Source of the DNA: Elusimicrobia bacterium UBA5214
Lineage (GTDB): Bacteria > Elusimicrobiota > UBA5214
DNA: 64,000 nucleotides
NCBI GenBank assembly: GCA_002412545.1
Contig: DHVG01000002.1
Span: 1-64,000, forward strand
Direction of reading: 5' to 3'
In this document: piece by piece, positions 8,355 through 15,977 of the stretch
How the letters are laid out: every line of letters starts with the position of its first letter
Numbering within the stretch: position 1 is the stretch's first letter
Notes under the pieces: model-generated
The model's database searches: none
Told to the model about the DNA's origin: nothing
Seen by the model: the letters and a program-made list of their open reading frames with translations, nothing else
Translations under genes and position numbers: made by a program

Positions 8355-9249
8355 ACAATCAATAATTACTAACCTTAAAACAGTGGAAGACATAGCGTTT
8401 ACTATTGGAGTTGACGAATTTCAGTTACGAGAGATTTCTCAAAATATTCCCCTTCATTATAAGCAAATTTACATCCGCACTTCACCAACTAAAATAAGGA
8501 AAATTTCTAAGCCAAATGAAAAGTTGAAGGCAATTCAAAAACTTGTAAACAAAAGAATTTTACAAAGAATTCCCCTCCCGGATTCGGTTCACTCACGTAA
8601 AAAGAGGTCCATACTCACCAATGCCGAACAACACGTAGGAAAAGAAGTTATCGTCAGTCTTGATATAAAAGATTTCTTCCCTAGCATTAGTTCTTTACGA
8701 GTTAATCAATTATTCAAAAAGATTGGATACAACTCTGAGGCTTCCGCAGTATTGACAAGGCTTACAACCCTTGATGGTTGTCTACCACAAGGTGCACCCA
8801 CCAGTCCGTCAATTGCCAATCTTATCATCACAGACATGGATAAGAGATTTGAAACATTATGTGCTGAACAAGAATTTACTTATACTCGTTATACTGATGA
8901 TATTACTATTTCCGGTGACCAATACGTTAGAAAATTCCTTCCTTTGTTTTGCAAGATTGTTCGACAGAGTGGATTTTTGGTAAATGAGAAAATTAAGGTA
9001 GAGCCAAGATCAAGACGGCAAGAAACAACAGGAATTGTGGTTAATGTTAGACCGAATATTCCCAAAGAGAAACATAGAAAAATATCAGCAATTATTCACA
9101 GGTGTAAGACCTTCGGTCCGTCTAGTGTAACAAACGAGGACTTGAGCAAATTCAGAGAGCGTTTACTTGGACATATCAGTTATATGTCACATATTAATCC
9201 AACGCTTGGAAGAAGATTACTGAATGATTTCAACCATATTGCTTGGTAA
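8347..9249 (+). CDS. Retron-type reverse transcriptase 1
   Basis: A 300-residue RT of the size usual for retron enzymes. Visible motifs in order: the retron NAxxH signature as NAEQH (about 94-98), motif A SLDIKDFFPSI (catalytic Asp), motif B LPQGAPTSPSIANL, the active-site box YTRYTDDITISG (YTDD where most have YADD), and TTGIVVN, a variant of the retron VTG motif. It should copy part of the upstream RNA (7320-7697) into msDNA in the cytoplasm. It is the last gene of an overlapping three-gene set behind a consensus sigma70 promoter. Retrons described so far act mainly against phages. Confidence 0.93.
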   Translation: MCEQSIITNLKTVEDIAFTIGVDEFQLREISQNIPLHYKQIYIRTSPTKIRKISKPNEKLKAIQKLVNKRILQRIPLPDSVHSRKKRSILTNAEQHVGKEVIVSLDIKDFFPSISSLRVNQLFKKIGYNSEASAVLTRLTTLDGCLPQGAPTSPSIANLIITDMDKRFETLCAEQEFTYTRYTDDITISGDQYVRKFLPLFCKIVRQSGFLVNEKIKVEPRSRRQETTGIVVNVRPNIPKEKHRKISAIIHRCKTFGPSSVTNEDLSKFRERLLGHISYMSHINPTLGRRLLNDFNHIAW

Positions 9250-9329
9250 AAGACTTACAAAAGTATCACACTCTAAAGATAATTTCAAAATTGTAAAATT
9301 TCTAAAAATTCTTTCTTCAGAATGAAATT

Positions 9330-10562
9330 TTATTGACTCCTTCCCTTCCTGATTTCCATAACTTTCTTGCCTAAACCTTCCTCAATCAATTTCTCAAGCA
9401 AAAATTTGTGAATTCTTGGATCCTTGAAGATTTGTGTTATCACATCATCAGATTCTTTTCTTTTTTCATCCAATTCAATTGCAGTTTTTGCATCCAAGGC
9501 CATGCTGCACTTCCCGCAAAATTTATGCGTTGGAGGATTCATCTCTTCACACCTTGGACATTTTTTCGGCCTTAATTCACTCTCTTGCTTTTCTTTCTCT
9601 TCCATCACTTCCTTGAGACCATAAACTTTTCCCAGCAAGGCTTCGTCAACATCTCTTCCAGACATGTGCACGTAAACGCCTGCCATCTTGGTGTCTTGCA
9701 CCCAGCCAAAATAATTTTTCATTTGCGCTTCTGTCAAATAATTTGCAAGATGAGTCGCTCTGCTGTGCCTGAAAATATGAGGATTGCATCTTTTTTTTAT
9801 TCCAGCATTTTTGAAAATCGTTTTCAATGTTTTCGTTATTCCGGCATAAGTCAAAAAGGATTTGTTAAGATGATTTATTATCAAAGGCGCTCCCGGGTCA
9901 TCTTTCAAAGGGTGTTTGTTTATCCATTCAAGAAGATATGGGGCAGAAGAAACAAGCCTTACTCTCCTCTGCCCTGTCTTTCCATCAACAACAATGACAG
10001 CTCCGTACTTATCAAACTGAACATGCTTCATTCTTAGTGTTAAAACTTCCCCTATTCTACAGCCGCTTTCATACAGCAATGCAACAAACGCTTTGTCTCT
10101 CGGTTCCCTTGTAACTTCGATTAATTTCTTCACTTCCTTCTCGGTAAGCAATTCCTCCGGCAGCATATGGTTACTTCTGTTTACCTTTGATTTTATCCAT
10201 TTTACCTCTTCAGGATATTCTTCTGTTTTTCTCAACCATCTGAAAAACTTTTTCAGCATGACTTTGTAATCAAGTTTCGTCCATTCCGAGTTGTCTTCCT
10301 TTTCAATCTTTCTAATGACTTTTTCAACATCCTCTCTGTTTACCTTTTCAAAATCTTTTTTTATTATTGCGTCTATCTTTCTCAGCACTATAGTGTATTT
10401 TATGATTCTTGCTGGCTTTCTTCCTTCGAGAAAAGCGTAATCAATGAATTTCATTATTAGGTTTTTGTTTTTTTCACACATTCTCGATGTCTTGACTAAG
10501 TGAATGGACCTTTCCAGTTGCTTTTTGTAATTGTAAATGTCAATGTGCTCAGTTTTTGCCAT
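9330..10562 (-). CDS. Archaeal-type tyrosine integrase with zinc ribbon
   Basis: A 410-residue site-specific recombinase. The core-binding domain covers about 1-135, the catalytic domain about 140-325. Catalytic residues: Arg in SGCRIGEVL, Lys in DGKTGQRR, HxxR in PHIFRHS, Tyr in AGVYVHM. A C-terminal zinc ribbon follows, CPRCEEMN...CGKC (about 340-356), and a charged tail. Integrases with a zinc ribbon are common in archaeal elements. A BRE/TATA pair 26 bp before the ATG makes a leaderless archaeal transcript. Gene composition and promoter thus differ from the retron genes that end 80 bp away, on the other strand and pointing toward it. Confidence 0.92.
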   Translation of the reverse strand: MAKTEHIDIYNYKKQLERSIHLVKTSRMCEKNKNLIMKFIDYAFLEGRKPARIIKYTIVLRKIDAIIKKDFEKVNREDVEKVIRKIEKEDNSEWTKLDYKVMLKKFFRWLRKTEEYPEEVKWIKSKVNRSNHMLPEELLTEKEVKKLIEVTREPRDKAFVALLYESGCRIGEVLTLRMKHVQFDKYGAVIVVDGKTGQRRVRLVSSAPYLLEWINKHPLKDDPGAPLIINHLNKSFLTYAGITKTLKTIFKNAGIKKRCNPHIFRHSRATHLANYLTEAQMKNYFGWVQDTKMAGVYVHMSGRDVDEALLGKVYGLKEVMEEKEKQESELRPKKCPRCEEMNPPTHKFCGKCSMALDAKTAIELDEKRKESDDVITQIFKDPRIHKFLLEKLIEEGLGKKVMEIRKGRSQ

Positions 10563-10582
10563 AAAAAATGCAGGAAAGTGGG

Positions 10583-10600
10583 CTTTATAAAGCTTTCGGT
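10583..10600 (-). promoter_or_regulatory. Archaeal BRE/TATA promoter
   Basis: On the minus strand ACCGAAAG (10600-10593) is followed by CTTTATAAAG (10592-10583), centred 26 bp before the integrase ATG at 10562. This is the classic arrangement for a leaderless archaeal mRNA. The rest of 10601-10806 contains nothing I can name. Confidence 0.75.
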
Positions 10601-10806
10601 GAATGAAACTAAAAGTTCAATGCGCTAGCCGAGAGGCCAGCAATTTGTTTAATTCTGTAACTCTTGAGGGACAATAAAAAAGCTTACTTAATAAAGATGG
10701 TTAAGTTTTTAAACCTTTGCATCAACTTTTTTTCGCACGGTTTGAAAGGGGATTAGAAAATCTTGATGATGTTGGAGAACTAATTTCCGTAAGAAGGCAG
10801 AAATTC

Positions 10807-11013
10807 TCAAGCATAATGTTGCTCATAATGTTTTTTATTTTCGTAAAAACTTTTCATCTTATCTCTCATCTTCATTTCTTTTTTGACCTGATATTTCAAA
10901 GGCGAAATGTAAAGTTCAGCAAGCATCTCAATCCATTCAGGCAAGTGGCTAGACAAGTCATTCGGGTCTTTTTGCTTTTCTTTCACGTATGACTTTTGAT
11001 ATTGTTCAGTCAT
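10807..11013 (-). CDS. Small hypothetical protein
   Basis: A 68-residue, strongly charged protein (MTEQYQKSYVKEKQKD start; KKEMKMRDKMKSFYENKKHY near the end), likely helical and possibly a coiled coil. Its ATG overlaps the stop of the preceding 47-residue zinc-finger gene (ATGACTGA), which supports translational coupling. It is the last of three small genes read leftward from the promoter near 11409. No family is recognised. Confidence 0.5.
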   Translation of the reverse strand: MTEQYQKSYVKEKQKDPNDLSSHLPEWIEMLAELYISPLKYQVKKEMKMRDKMKSFYENKKHYEQHYA

Positions 11014-11149
11014 TTTCTTTTGTGAGTTCGTGCTGAAGACATTTCAAACAAATAATTTTGTTATCTGTTGCTTTGCCATTACTAAATGAAGTTCTTTCTA
11101 TGAGATTACCTCCGTCCTTTTCGCCACAAATTTCACATTGATTTTTCAT
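11006..11149 (-). CDS. 47-residue zinc-finger protein
   Basis: A very small protein with two CxxC pairs, QCEICGEKD at residues 4-12 and IICLKCLQH near 33-41, enough for one structural zinc. The ATG follows the stop of the upstream gene by 2 bp and its own stop overlaps the next ATG, so it sits firmly in an operon of three. Such mini zinc fingers are frequent in archaeal plasmids and viruses. It may bind nucleic acid; no direct evidence. Confidence 0.6.
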   Translation of the reverse strand: MKNQCEICGEKDGGNLIERTSFSNGKATDNKIICLKCLQHELTKEND

Positions 11150-11151
11150 TT

Positions 11152-11358
11152 TCAATAAGCATCTTCATCATTTTCTTGGTAATCTTGATATTCACTCTGT
11201 AGTTTGTTATAATAGTTGCCAGCAAGAGAACGATAAAAGTTATTCCTAAAATCCTTGAAAGTCTCAATTATGTGGCAAAGCTTGAGATTCATTTCTTCGA
11301 CTACATCAGCAATTCTCAGCAAAGCTTTCTTGCATTTTGTTTCTAGGTTTTCTGGCAT
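11152..11358 (-). CDS. Small helical protein
   Basis: A 68-residue protein beginning MPENLETKCKKALLRIADVV, helical, with a Tyr/Gln/Asp-rich acidic tail. The ATG at 11358 is preferred over a TTG at 11406 because the TATA-like box at 11409-11418 leaves room for it. First gene of the small leftward operon 11358-10807. Function unknown. Confidence 0.5.
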   Translation of the reverse strand: MPENLETKCKKALLRIADVVEEMNLKLCHIIETFKDFRNNFYRSLAGNYYNKLQSEYQDYQENDEDAY

Positions 11359-11408
11359 TTGAAAAACACGATGAATTTTTTTAATATATTGACAACTAGA
11401 ATGCAACC

Positions 11409-11428
11409 TTTAAAAAAGTTATACCGAA
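11409..11428 (-). promoter_or_regulatory. TTCGGTATAA-type promoter
   Basis: On the minus strand TTCGGTATAACTTTTTTAAA. The same TTCGGTATAA + TTTAAA arrangement recurs at 34011-34031, 40501-40520 and 59275-59294, each on the minus strand upstream of minus-strand genes. It probably is a shared archaeal promoter class. Confidence 0.55.
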
Positions 11429-11589
11429 ATATGTGTAATTTCTACGTTATTCAACGGAAAAAACCTTGGACAAAAATAGCACTATTTGGTAAATAGAAGT
11501 CAAGGTCATCCCTGTATGTAAGGTCAAAAGAAAGTTTATTTTGTCTGTATGTCTAATATCAAAATGTTGATTCTAAAAGGAGATTCTTT

Positions 11590-13638
11590 ATGCTAGTTCC
11601 AAATTTAGAGTTTACACATTTTATTAAGGATTCCGTATGGGAAGATATACCACTCACAGAACTTGAATGGGGTTTGATCCAGACCAAGGCATTTAATAGA
11701 TTAAGACATATTAGACAAATGGGTTTAGCGTATTTGGGATTCCCGGCAGCAAACCACAGACGATACGAACATTGTCTTGGGGCGATGCATGCCGCTTATA
11801 GTGTGTTTAAGACGCTGGTTGAAGGACTCCCCGATCAGGTTCCGGACCACATTAAAGATGCAATTAGCGACAGAAACCTGCAGGCCTTCAGGGTTGCAGC
11901 ATTGCTTCATGACATTGGACATCCACCATATTCCCATGTTGTAGAACGTCTCTTCGCGAGAAATCCACAACTTTTGCTTGCTGAAGGCAGAAAGGCTTTG
12001 AAGATTTGCAGGAAATTTAAGAATGCATTTAGAGGTGGCTCATATAGCCATGAAGAGTTCTCAAAATACTTAATACTAAGTGACAAAGAAATTCATCAAG
12101 AGCTAGAAAAATTTCGAAAAAGGAGTGGAGGGTATCACCCGAGTGAAATTGCAGACTTGTCAGTTGGCCGGAGCAATATATCTGTTTTGAGCATTTACAA
12201 TTCTTTAGTCAGTGGTGATTTAGATGTAGACAAGATTGATTATATTCTGCGTGATAGCTATTACTGTGGTTTCCCACAAAAGTTTGATGTCTCACTGCTA
12301 CGGGGGAATCTTTTATTCAAAGAAGAAGGAGAAACAATCAGGTTGCTTTTAAAGCCGGAAGGACTATTAGCTATTGACTCATTACTTTTGGCCAGATATG
12401 AGTTAATCAAATGCGTGCACCTAAACCCAACCAATAGAATAGCTATGCAGATGCTAATAGATTTATTATATTCTGTCTTGAATGAATTGTCAGAAGTTGA
12501 GAGAATAAACTTGATAATCAGAATGCATACTGAAATGACCGATTCACAGCTTGAAGAGTATCTATGCAGAAAAAATTGGAAAACAGAAATAGAAAACATA
12601 TTGAATGGTAAAATTTACAAAGAGTATCAACATTTGGAGTTTGAGCAGTTGCATCCTTTTGAAAAAATTTCGACCTATATACTTTTGAGAAATCCAACAT
12701 ATATTTCACAGGTGGAGCGGAATATCAGAGAGAAATCAAGAATTAATGCTTTACTTTTCGACGTTAATGAAGCAAAACCACCAAAATTTTCAACGCCTAT
12801 TGACGATGGACGCGGCGAAAGGAATGTTTTTGATAATTATTATACACCGCATGGGATACTCATAGATTCGCTAAATTCATTACGTGTAAGCGTATATGGG
12901 CCTGATGACCGACGAACAATGGAAAAAATGAAAAGGTTAGAAGAAAAAGAATTCAAAGCAACTATTAGACAGCCCCAGAAATATGAACTCAAAAAGGGTG
13001 TTACGGGTATCATTACAGATGCGCTTGTCAAAGTTGCTAGGAAATGTAGAGAGGATTTAATGGTAGATAATGTGTTACAGGATTTGGATTTGCTCTTGGC
13101 GGTTGCTCATTATGTCTACAAGCATTGCAAGGAGCATTTACATGTGGATGGAGACCCCTGGATTTATTCTGATGGAAAATTCCAAACTTTTGTGAGACAT
13201 ATATTAGAAGACTTGAAAAGGATGAAAAAAAATGTGAAGAGCGAGTATGGATTTCGCAAGAATTTTTCTATAGCATTGTTTAGAGACTTGGAGGTCTTAA
13301 TCAATAGTGGGTTGATGGAACATGTGCATAGAACGGTTGGCTTACCATTAGAAGGTTTTGAGTTATTAAGTTACAAACCTCGACTAGACAGAAGAATCAG
13401 TGGATGGGGTAGACTGTACTGTGAAACAGAATTACCAAAAATCTATGAAGTTGTCAAGGACATTGTGTATGGGAAGCAAGATAGAGTGTCCGTTCTTGTC
13501 AAGCAGTTGATAACTAAAGAAAAAGAACAGGAAACACTAGGTCCTGACCTAAATTCAAGAGAGGAAATAAATAAGATTCTTGACAGGAATAGAAAAACAA
13601 TTGTGAAGCAAGGGGGTTGCCCCATTACTGTCACTTAG
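11590..13638 (+). CDS. HD-domain (SAMHD1/dGTPase-like) phosphohydrolase
   Basis: A 682-residue protein of the HD superfamily close to dNTP triphosphohydrolases and SAMHD1. Visible metal and substrate residues: FNRLRHIRQMG (about 36-46), RRYEHCLGAMHAA (first His), LLHDIGHPPYSHVVE (the HD pair, about 108-122) and DLDVDKIDYILRDS (last Asp). The start IKDSVWEDIPLTELE is typical of this group. The C-terminal 350 residues are helical and of unknown use. Such enzymes deplete dNTPs and some act in antiviral defence. AAAGGAG lies 8 bp before the ATG. The end overlaps the convergent gene at 13631 by 8 bp. Confidence 0.88.
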   Translation: MLVPNLEFTHFIKDSVWEDIPLTELEWGLIQTKAFNRLRHIRQMGLAYLGFPAANHRRYEHCLGAMHAAYSVFKTLVEGLPDQVPDHIKDAISDRNLQAFRVAALLHDIGHPPYSHVVERLFARNPQLLLAEGRKALKICRKFKNAFRGGSYSHEEFSKYLILSDKEIHQELEKFRKRSGGYHPSEIADLSVGRSNISVLSIYNSLVSGDLDVDKIDYILRDSYYCGFPQKFDVSLLRGNLLFKEEGETIRLLLKPEGLLAIDSLLLARYELIKCVHLNPTNRIAMQMLIDLLYSVLNELSEVERINLIIRMHTEMTDSQLEEYLCRKNWKTEIENILNGKIYKEYQHLEFEQLHPFEKISTYILLRNPTYISQVERNIREKSRINALLFDVNEAKPPKFSTPIDDGRGERNVFDNYYTPHGILIDSLNSLRVSVYGPDDRRTMEKMKRLEEKEFKATIRQPQKYELKKGVTGIITDALVKVARKCREDLMVDNVLQDLDLLLAVAHYVYKHCKEHLHVDGDPWIYSDGKFQTFVRHILEDLKRMKKNVKSEYGFRKNFSIALFRDLEVLINSGLMEHVHRTVGLPLEGFELLSYKPRLDRRISGWGRLYCETELPKIYEVVKDIVYGKQDRVSVLVKQLITKEKEQETLGPDLNSREEINKILDRNRKTIVKQGGCPITVT

Positions 13639-14002
13639 GGCGATATTTGCTTAAATATCTTTTGGCTACGAATACCATGCTTGAATACTCACCTATCTTT
13701 CTTGCGATTTCAACATGGCCGTAGTGGTCAAAGCCATCTTCTTGGTATTCGTGTTGAACTCTCCTTTTGAACTGTTGTAAATTCTCTTCTAAATTGTTGA
13801 TTATGTCTTTCGGTTCACTGTCTCCATGAAGTATTATTGTTTTGAGGAGTTTCTTTTTTATACAATAATTATTACTTACTTTTTTGTTGAGGTATTCCAC
13901 TATTTGGAGAGTTTTTGCTGAGAGACTGTTCTCAATGGATGCAAAAATCTTTTGAAGTGCTTTACTTGTCATTTTTTGCAAAAGGGACAGATTATACACC
14001 AT
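13631..14002 (-). CDS. Helical hypothetical protein, archaeal promoter
   Basis: A 123-residue, helix-rich basic protein (ALQKIFASIENSLSAKTLQIVEYL near the start). The ATG at 14002 lies 25 bp from the centre of TTTATAAA (14023-14030), so the mRNA is probably leaderless; a TTG three codons upstream is less likely. It converges on the HD gene with an 8-bp overlap. The pattern hints at a winged-helix N-terminus, but I cannot assign a family. Confidence 0.55.
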   Translation of the reverse strand: MVYNLSLLQKMTSKALQKIFASIENSLSAKTLQIVEYLNKKVSNNYCIKKKLLKTIILHGDSEPKDIINNLEENLQQFKRRVQHEYQEDGFDHYGHVEIARKIGEYSSMVFVAKRYLSKYRPK

Positions 14003-14022
14003 AAAAATCAAAGGAACTAAGG

Positions 14023-14030
14023 TTTATAAA
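14023..14030 (-). promoter_or_regulatory. Archaeal TATA box
   Basis: TTTATAAA with CAGAAAGA upstream on the minus strand, 25 bp before the ATG at 14002. Confidence 0.55.
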
Positions 14031-14096
14031 TCTTTCTGTCTATCTTCTATTTAGGAGTAGCAACAAATATTAAAGGTTCAACTCTATTTACAGGAT

Positions 14097-15230
14097 TTAA
14101 CTCCTAGGCTTAGAAAGGTATCTGCAAAGCGCTTCTTTCCTTCCTTCAGGCAAGGATAAAGCAAATTCATAAAAATCGGTTTTCAATTTTAACTCATCGT
14201 TATCCGGACTATATCTGTCGAATGCCGCAATTATCGTTTTGACTTTTTTGATTTCTTCCGCACTGAAAAAATCCTCTGTTGGAGAGTTCACCTTCTTGAA
14301 TTTTTCAATTTCCCCTCGTAGCATCTTTTCTTTGTATTTGAGATAAACCTCTTCAGTATCGTCGTTATTACTCAGTAACTTTGGTAGTAATCTCTGTTTC
14401 ACTTCATCAAGTGTGGGGAGAGGTTCGATTTTCTCTATTCTGTTGTTTAGAAACTTTTCAAGAGCATGGTACCATTCATCGGCATCAAGTTTTCGCAAGG
14501 TTTCTAATTTCAAACATTCAATGCCCATGTAGCCATAGCTGTCTTTTAGCCAGGATTTGAACACTTGAAGATACTGCTGTTCGTTAAGTTCTTTTACGTA
14601 AGGAGTTTCAAAAATCGCTGATTTTACCCTGTCACTCGCTTTCAGCCATTCCGGAAGCAGAGAGAAAAACCTTTCTCTTTTCAATTCGTCAAAGTGATAA
14701 TAACTCAGCCTTGAAGGAATGTCGTTTCTAATCACTTCGAGAAGAGGGTCATCTTTTGGCTTGGGAGGATTCTCTCTTCTCGTTATTCTCGCCTTTTCTG
14801 CCCCTACTTTCCTTCTCAATTTCAGGATTTCCTGCCAGATTTTTTCATCGAGGATCTTCTGCCACAACTTTAATTCTTTTAGTTCAAGCTTCACAAAATG
14901 TTTCACTAACGCCTTTTGCAGACTTAGGAGCAATGTATAGATTTTACCGTAATAACCGGACATATGGGGCAACTCAAAATCCATTTTGTTTGACCTTGCA
15001 ATTAATTCTTTTGCCACCTCTTTTTTATCAGCATAATCAAAAAGAGTATTTGTTGGAATAACCTTGAGAAATTTCTCGGGAATGGTAAACTTCTTGTTAT
15101 TACGCACAACATCAAGAACAATGTTATAATCATTGGCATTCAGACCATTCACGTCAATCAAGCCTTCGGCAAGTGCAACCTTCTTCGCGTCATCAAAACT
15201 TAAAGATTTCTGAAAAAATTTATCTAACAT
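14097..15230 (-). CDS. Unknown protein downstream of the RNA array
   Basis: A 377-residue, soluble, mostly helical and highly charged protein; no membrane segment, no catalytic motif that I recognise. Notable stretches are KLELKELKLWQKILDEKIW and KVGAEKARITRRENPPKP (about 140-160, a basic linker), and a Tyr/Trp-rich middle part. The ATG has AAGGAGGT 7 bp upstream, and that ribosome site begins directly after the last structured RNA unit (which ends at 15249). It is therefore likely co-transcribed with the RT2 gene and the RNA array, and is the prime candidate effector of the system. Length and lack of relatives give no function. Confidence 0.7.
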   Translation of the reverse strand: MLDKFFQKSLSFDDAKKVALAEGLIDVNGLNANDYNIVLDVVRNNKKFTIPEKFLKVIPTNTLFDYADKKEVAKELIARSNKMDFELPHMSGYYGKIYTLLLSLQKALVKHFVKLELKELKLWQKILDEKIWQEILKLRRKVGAEKARITRRENPPKPKDDPLLEVIRNDIPSRLSYYHFDELKRERFFSLLPEWLKASDRVKSAIFETPYVKELNEQQYLQVFKSWLKDSYGYMGIECLKLETLRKLDADEWYHALEKFLNNRIEKIEPLPTLDEVKQRLLPKLLSNNDDTEEVYLKYKEKMLRGEIEKFKKVNSPTEDFFSAEEIKKVKTIIAAFDRYSPDNDELKLKTDFYEFALSLPEGRKEALCRYLSKPRS

Positions 15231-15248
15231 GGTTTTGACCTCCTTTTT

Positions 15249-15364
15249 GACTGCCTACTTCTTGTGAAAATCGCTAACTCTTTCACAAGTGAATAAAGAG
15301 TTAAACATTTTCTTAACCACGACGAAACATCGTGGTTTGCATAAAGCAATAAAGCTAGGCAGTC
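15249..15364 (-). ncRNA. Array RNA unit 5 of 5
   Basis: Minus-strand unit of 116 nt. Closing arms GACTGCCTA (15364-15356) and TAGGCAGTC (15257-15249). G15355 follows the 5' arm directly (context TAGC). A small TTGC/GCAA hairpin comes next, then the conserved hairpin (15336-15316) with stem ACCACGA/TCGTGGT and loop TGTTTCG. The variable hairpin is CTTGTGAAA/TTTCACAAG (15289-15261); AACTC and GAGTT could add a pseudoknot. It is the shortest unit, and its 3' end touches the ribosome site of the next gene. Confidence 0.8.
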
Positions 15365-15379
15365 TTCAACTTTTGATAG

Positions 15380-15540
15380 GGTTTGCTTGCTTAAGAGCAT
15401 CCTGTGGAGGCGGTGCTGAAGCCAAAGAGAAGCGAAGGCTTCAGTGTACGTCGGAACAGGATGACTCTTTGATAATTGCTTGATGGTTAACTCATCCCGA
15501 CGAAACATCAGAATTTTTTAGCATGGAGACCAAGCAAACC
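15380..15540 (-). ncRNA. Array RNA unit 4 of 5
   Basis: Minus-strand unit of 161 nt, the longest. Closing arms GGTTTGCTTG (15540-15531) and CAAGCAAACC (15389-15380), ten perfect pairs; G15530 follows the 5' arm. Conserved hairpin at 15514-15494: stem ATTCTGA/TCGGGAT (two G-U pairs in the RNA) and loop TGTTTCG. The variable hairpin has two parts, CATCCTGT/ACAGGATG (15463-15398) enclosing CTGAAGCC/GGCTTCAG (15444-15416). Confidence 0.82.
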
Positions 15541-15544
15541 AAAT

Positions 15545-15692
15545 CCTGTCTACCTATTTGTAACGTCGAGCCCGTCGGTGCGGACGGGCCGACTGTTTCA
15601 AAGAGAATAAAAATGTAAAAGTTACTCTTCTGTTCCGACGGAACATCAGAACTGCTCTTGAAAGTTTAAGGTGAGCATCAAGACTAGACGGG
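15545..15692 (-). ncRNA. Array RNA unit 3 of 5
   Basis: Minus-strand unit of 148 nt. Closing arms CCCGTCTA (15692-15685) and TAGACAGG (15552-15545), with one C/A mismatch; G15684 follows the 5' arm. Conserved hairpin at 15652-15632: stem GTTCTGA/TCGGAAC (one G-U) and loop TGTTCCG. Variable hairpin GCCCGTC/GACGGGC (15589-15570), extended by four more pairs outside a bulge. Confidence 0.82.
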
Positions 15693-15695
15693 TTT

Positions 15696-15840
15696 TTCTG
15701 CTTACGACAGAATGATTGGACACAAGCTCTGCAGAATGCAGAGCGCCATCCCCAATCGTTTTGAAATTATTGGTGAGATTTTTTCTTTCTTCTGACGAAG
15801 ACATCAGAAGTTCTTTGTTGAAGGGAAGGTCTAAGCAGAA
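15696..15840 (-). ncRNA. Array RNA unit 2 of 5
   Basis: Minus-strand unit of 145 nt. Closing arms TTCTGCTTA (15840-15832) and TAAGCAGAA (15704-15696), nine perfect pairs; G15831 follows the 5' arm. Conserved hairpin at 15810-15789: stem CTTCTGA/TCAGAAG and an 8-nt loop TGTCTTCG. Variable hairpin GATTGG/CCAATC (15757-15714) enclosing GCTCTGC/GCAGAGC (15744-15726). Confidence 0.82.
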
Positions 15841-15846
15841 GTTATG

Positions 15847-15977
15847 ATTGCCTACTTATCTCTTCCTCCCTATAGTGGAGGAAGAGGGGGATAGAAGAGA
15901 AGATGTTTTCTCACTCTGACGCAACACCAGAGCTTATTCCAATGGCATCTTGCCTCGGAACATGAGTGCTAGGCAAT
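15847..15977 (-). ncRNA. Array RNA unit 1 of 5
   Basis: Minus-strand unit of 131 nt. Closing arms ATTGCCTA (15977-15970) and TAGGCAAT (15854-15847); G15969 follows the 5' arm (context TAGC). A TTCC/GGAA hairpin with inner GGCA/TGCC, then the conserved hairpin (15933-15913) with stem GCTCTGG/TCAGAGT and loop TGTTGCG. Variable hairpin CTCTTCCTCC/GGAGGAAGAG (15886-15860). Its 5' half lies inside the last 22 codons of the RT2 gene; the RT stop (15913-15911) ends the conserved hairpin. Confidence 0.8.

Noticed and set aside
15249..15977. CRISPR array or type III toxin-antitoxin RNA repeats
   Set aside because: Units are 116-161 nt with different sequences and only a shared hairpin loop; there are no identical short repeats with spacers and no cas genes. 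ToxI-like repeats are much shorter and precede the toxin.
15249..15977. Hammerhead ribozyme-like core (CUGAUG near GAAAC)
   Set aside because: On the minus strand CTGATG runs straight into TTTCGTC, and the GAAAC seen on the plus strand is its complement. The two boxes never occur on one strand in the order a hammerhead needs.
15249..15977. Array transcribed only from the plus strand
   Set aside because: Some outer pairs are G-T on the plus strand, but the conserved hairpin has G-U pairs valid only on the minus strand, and the array continues from the RT gene on that strand. No good plus-strand promoter precedes 15249.
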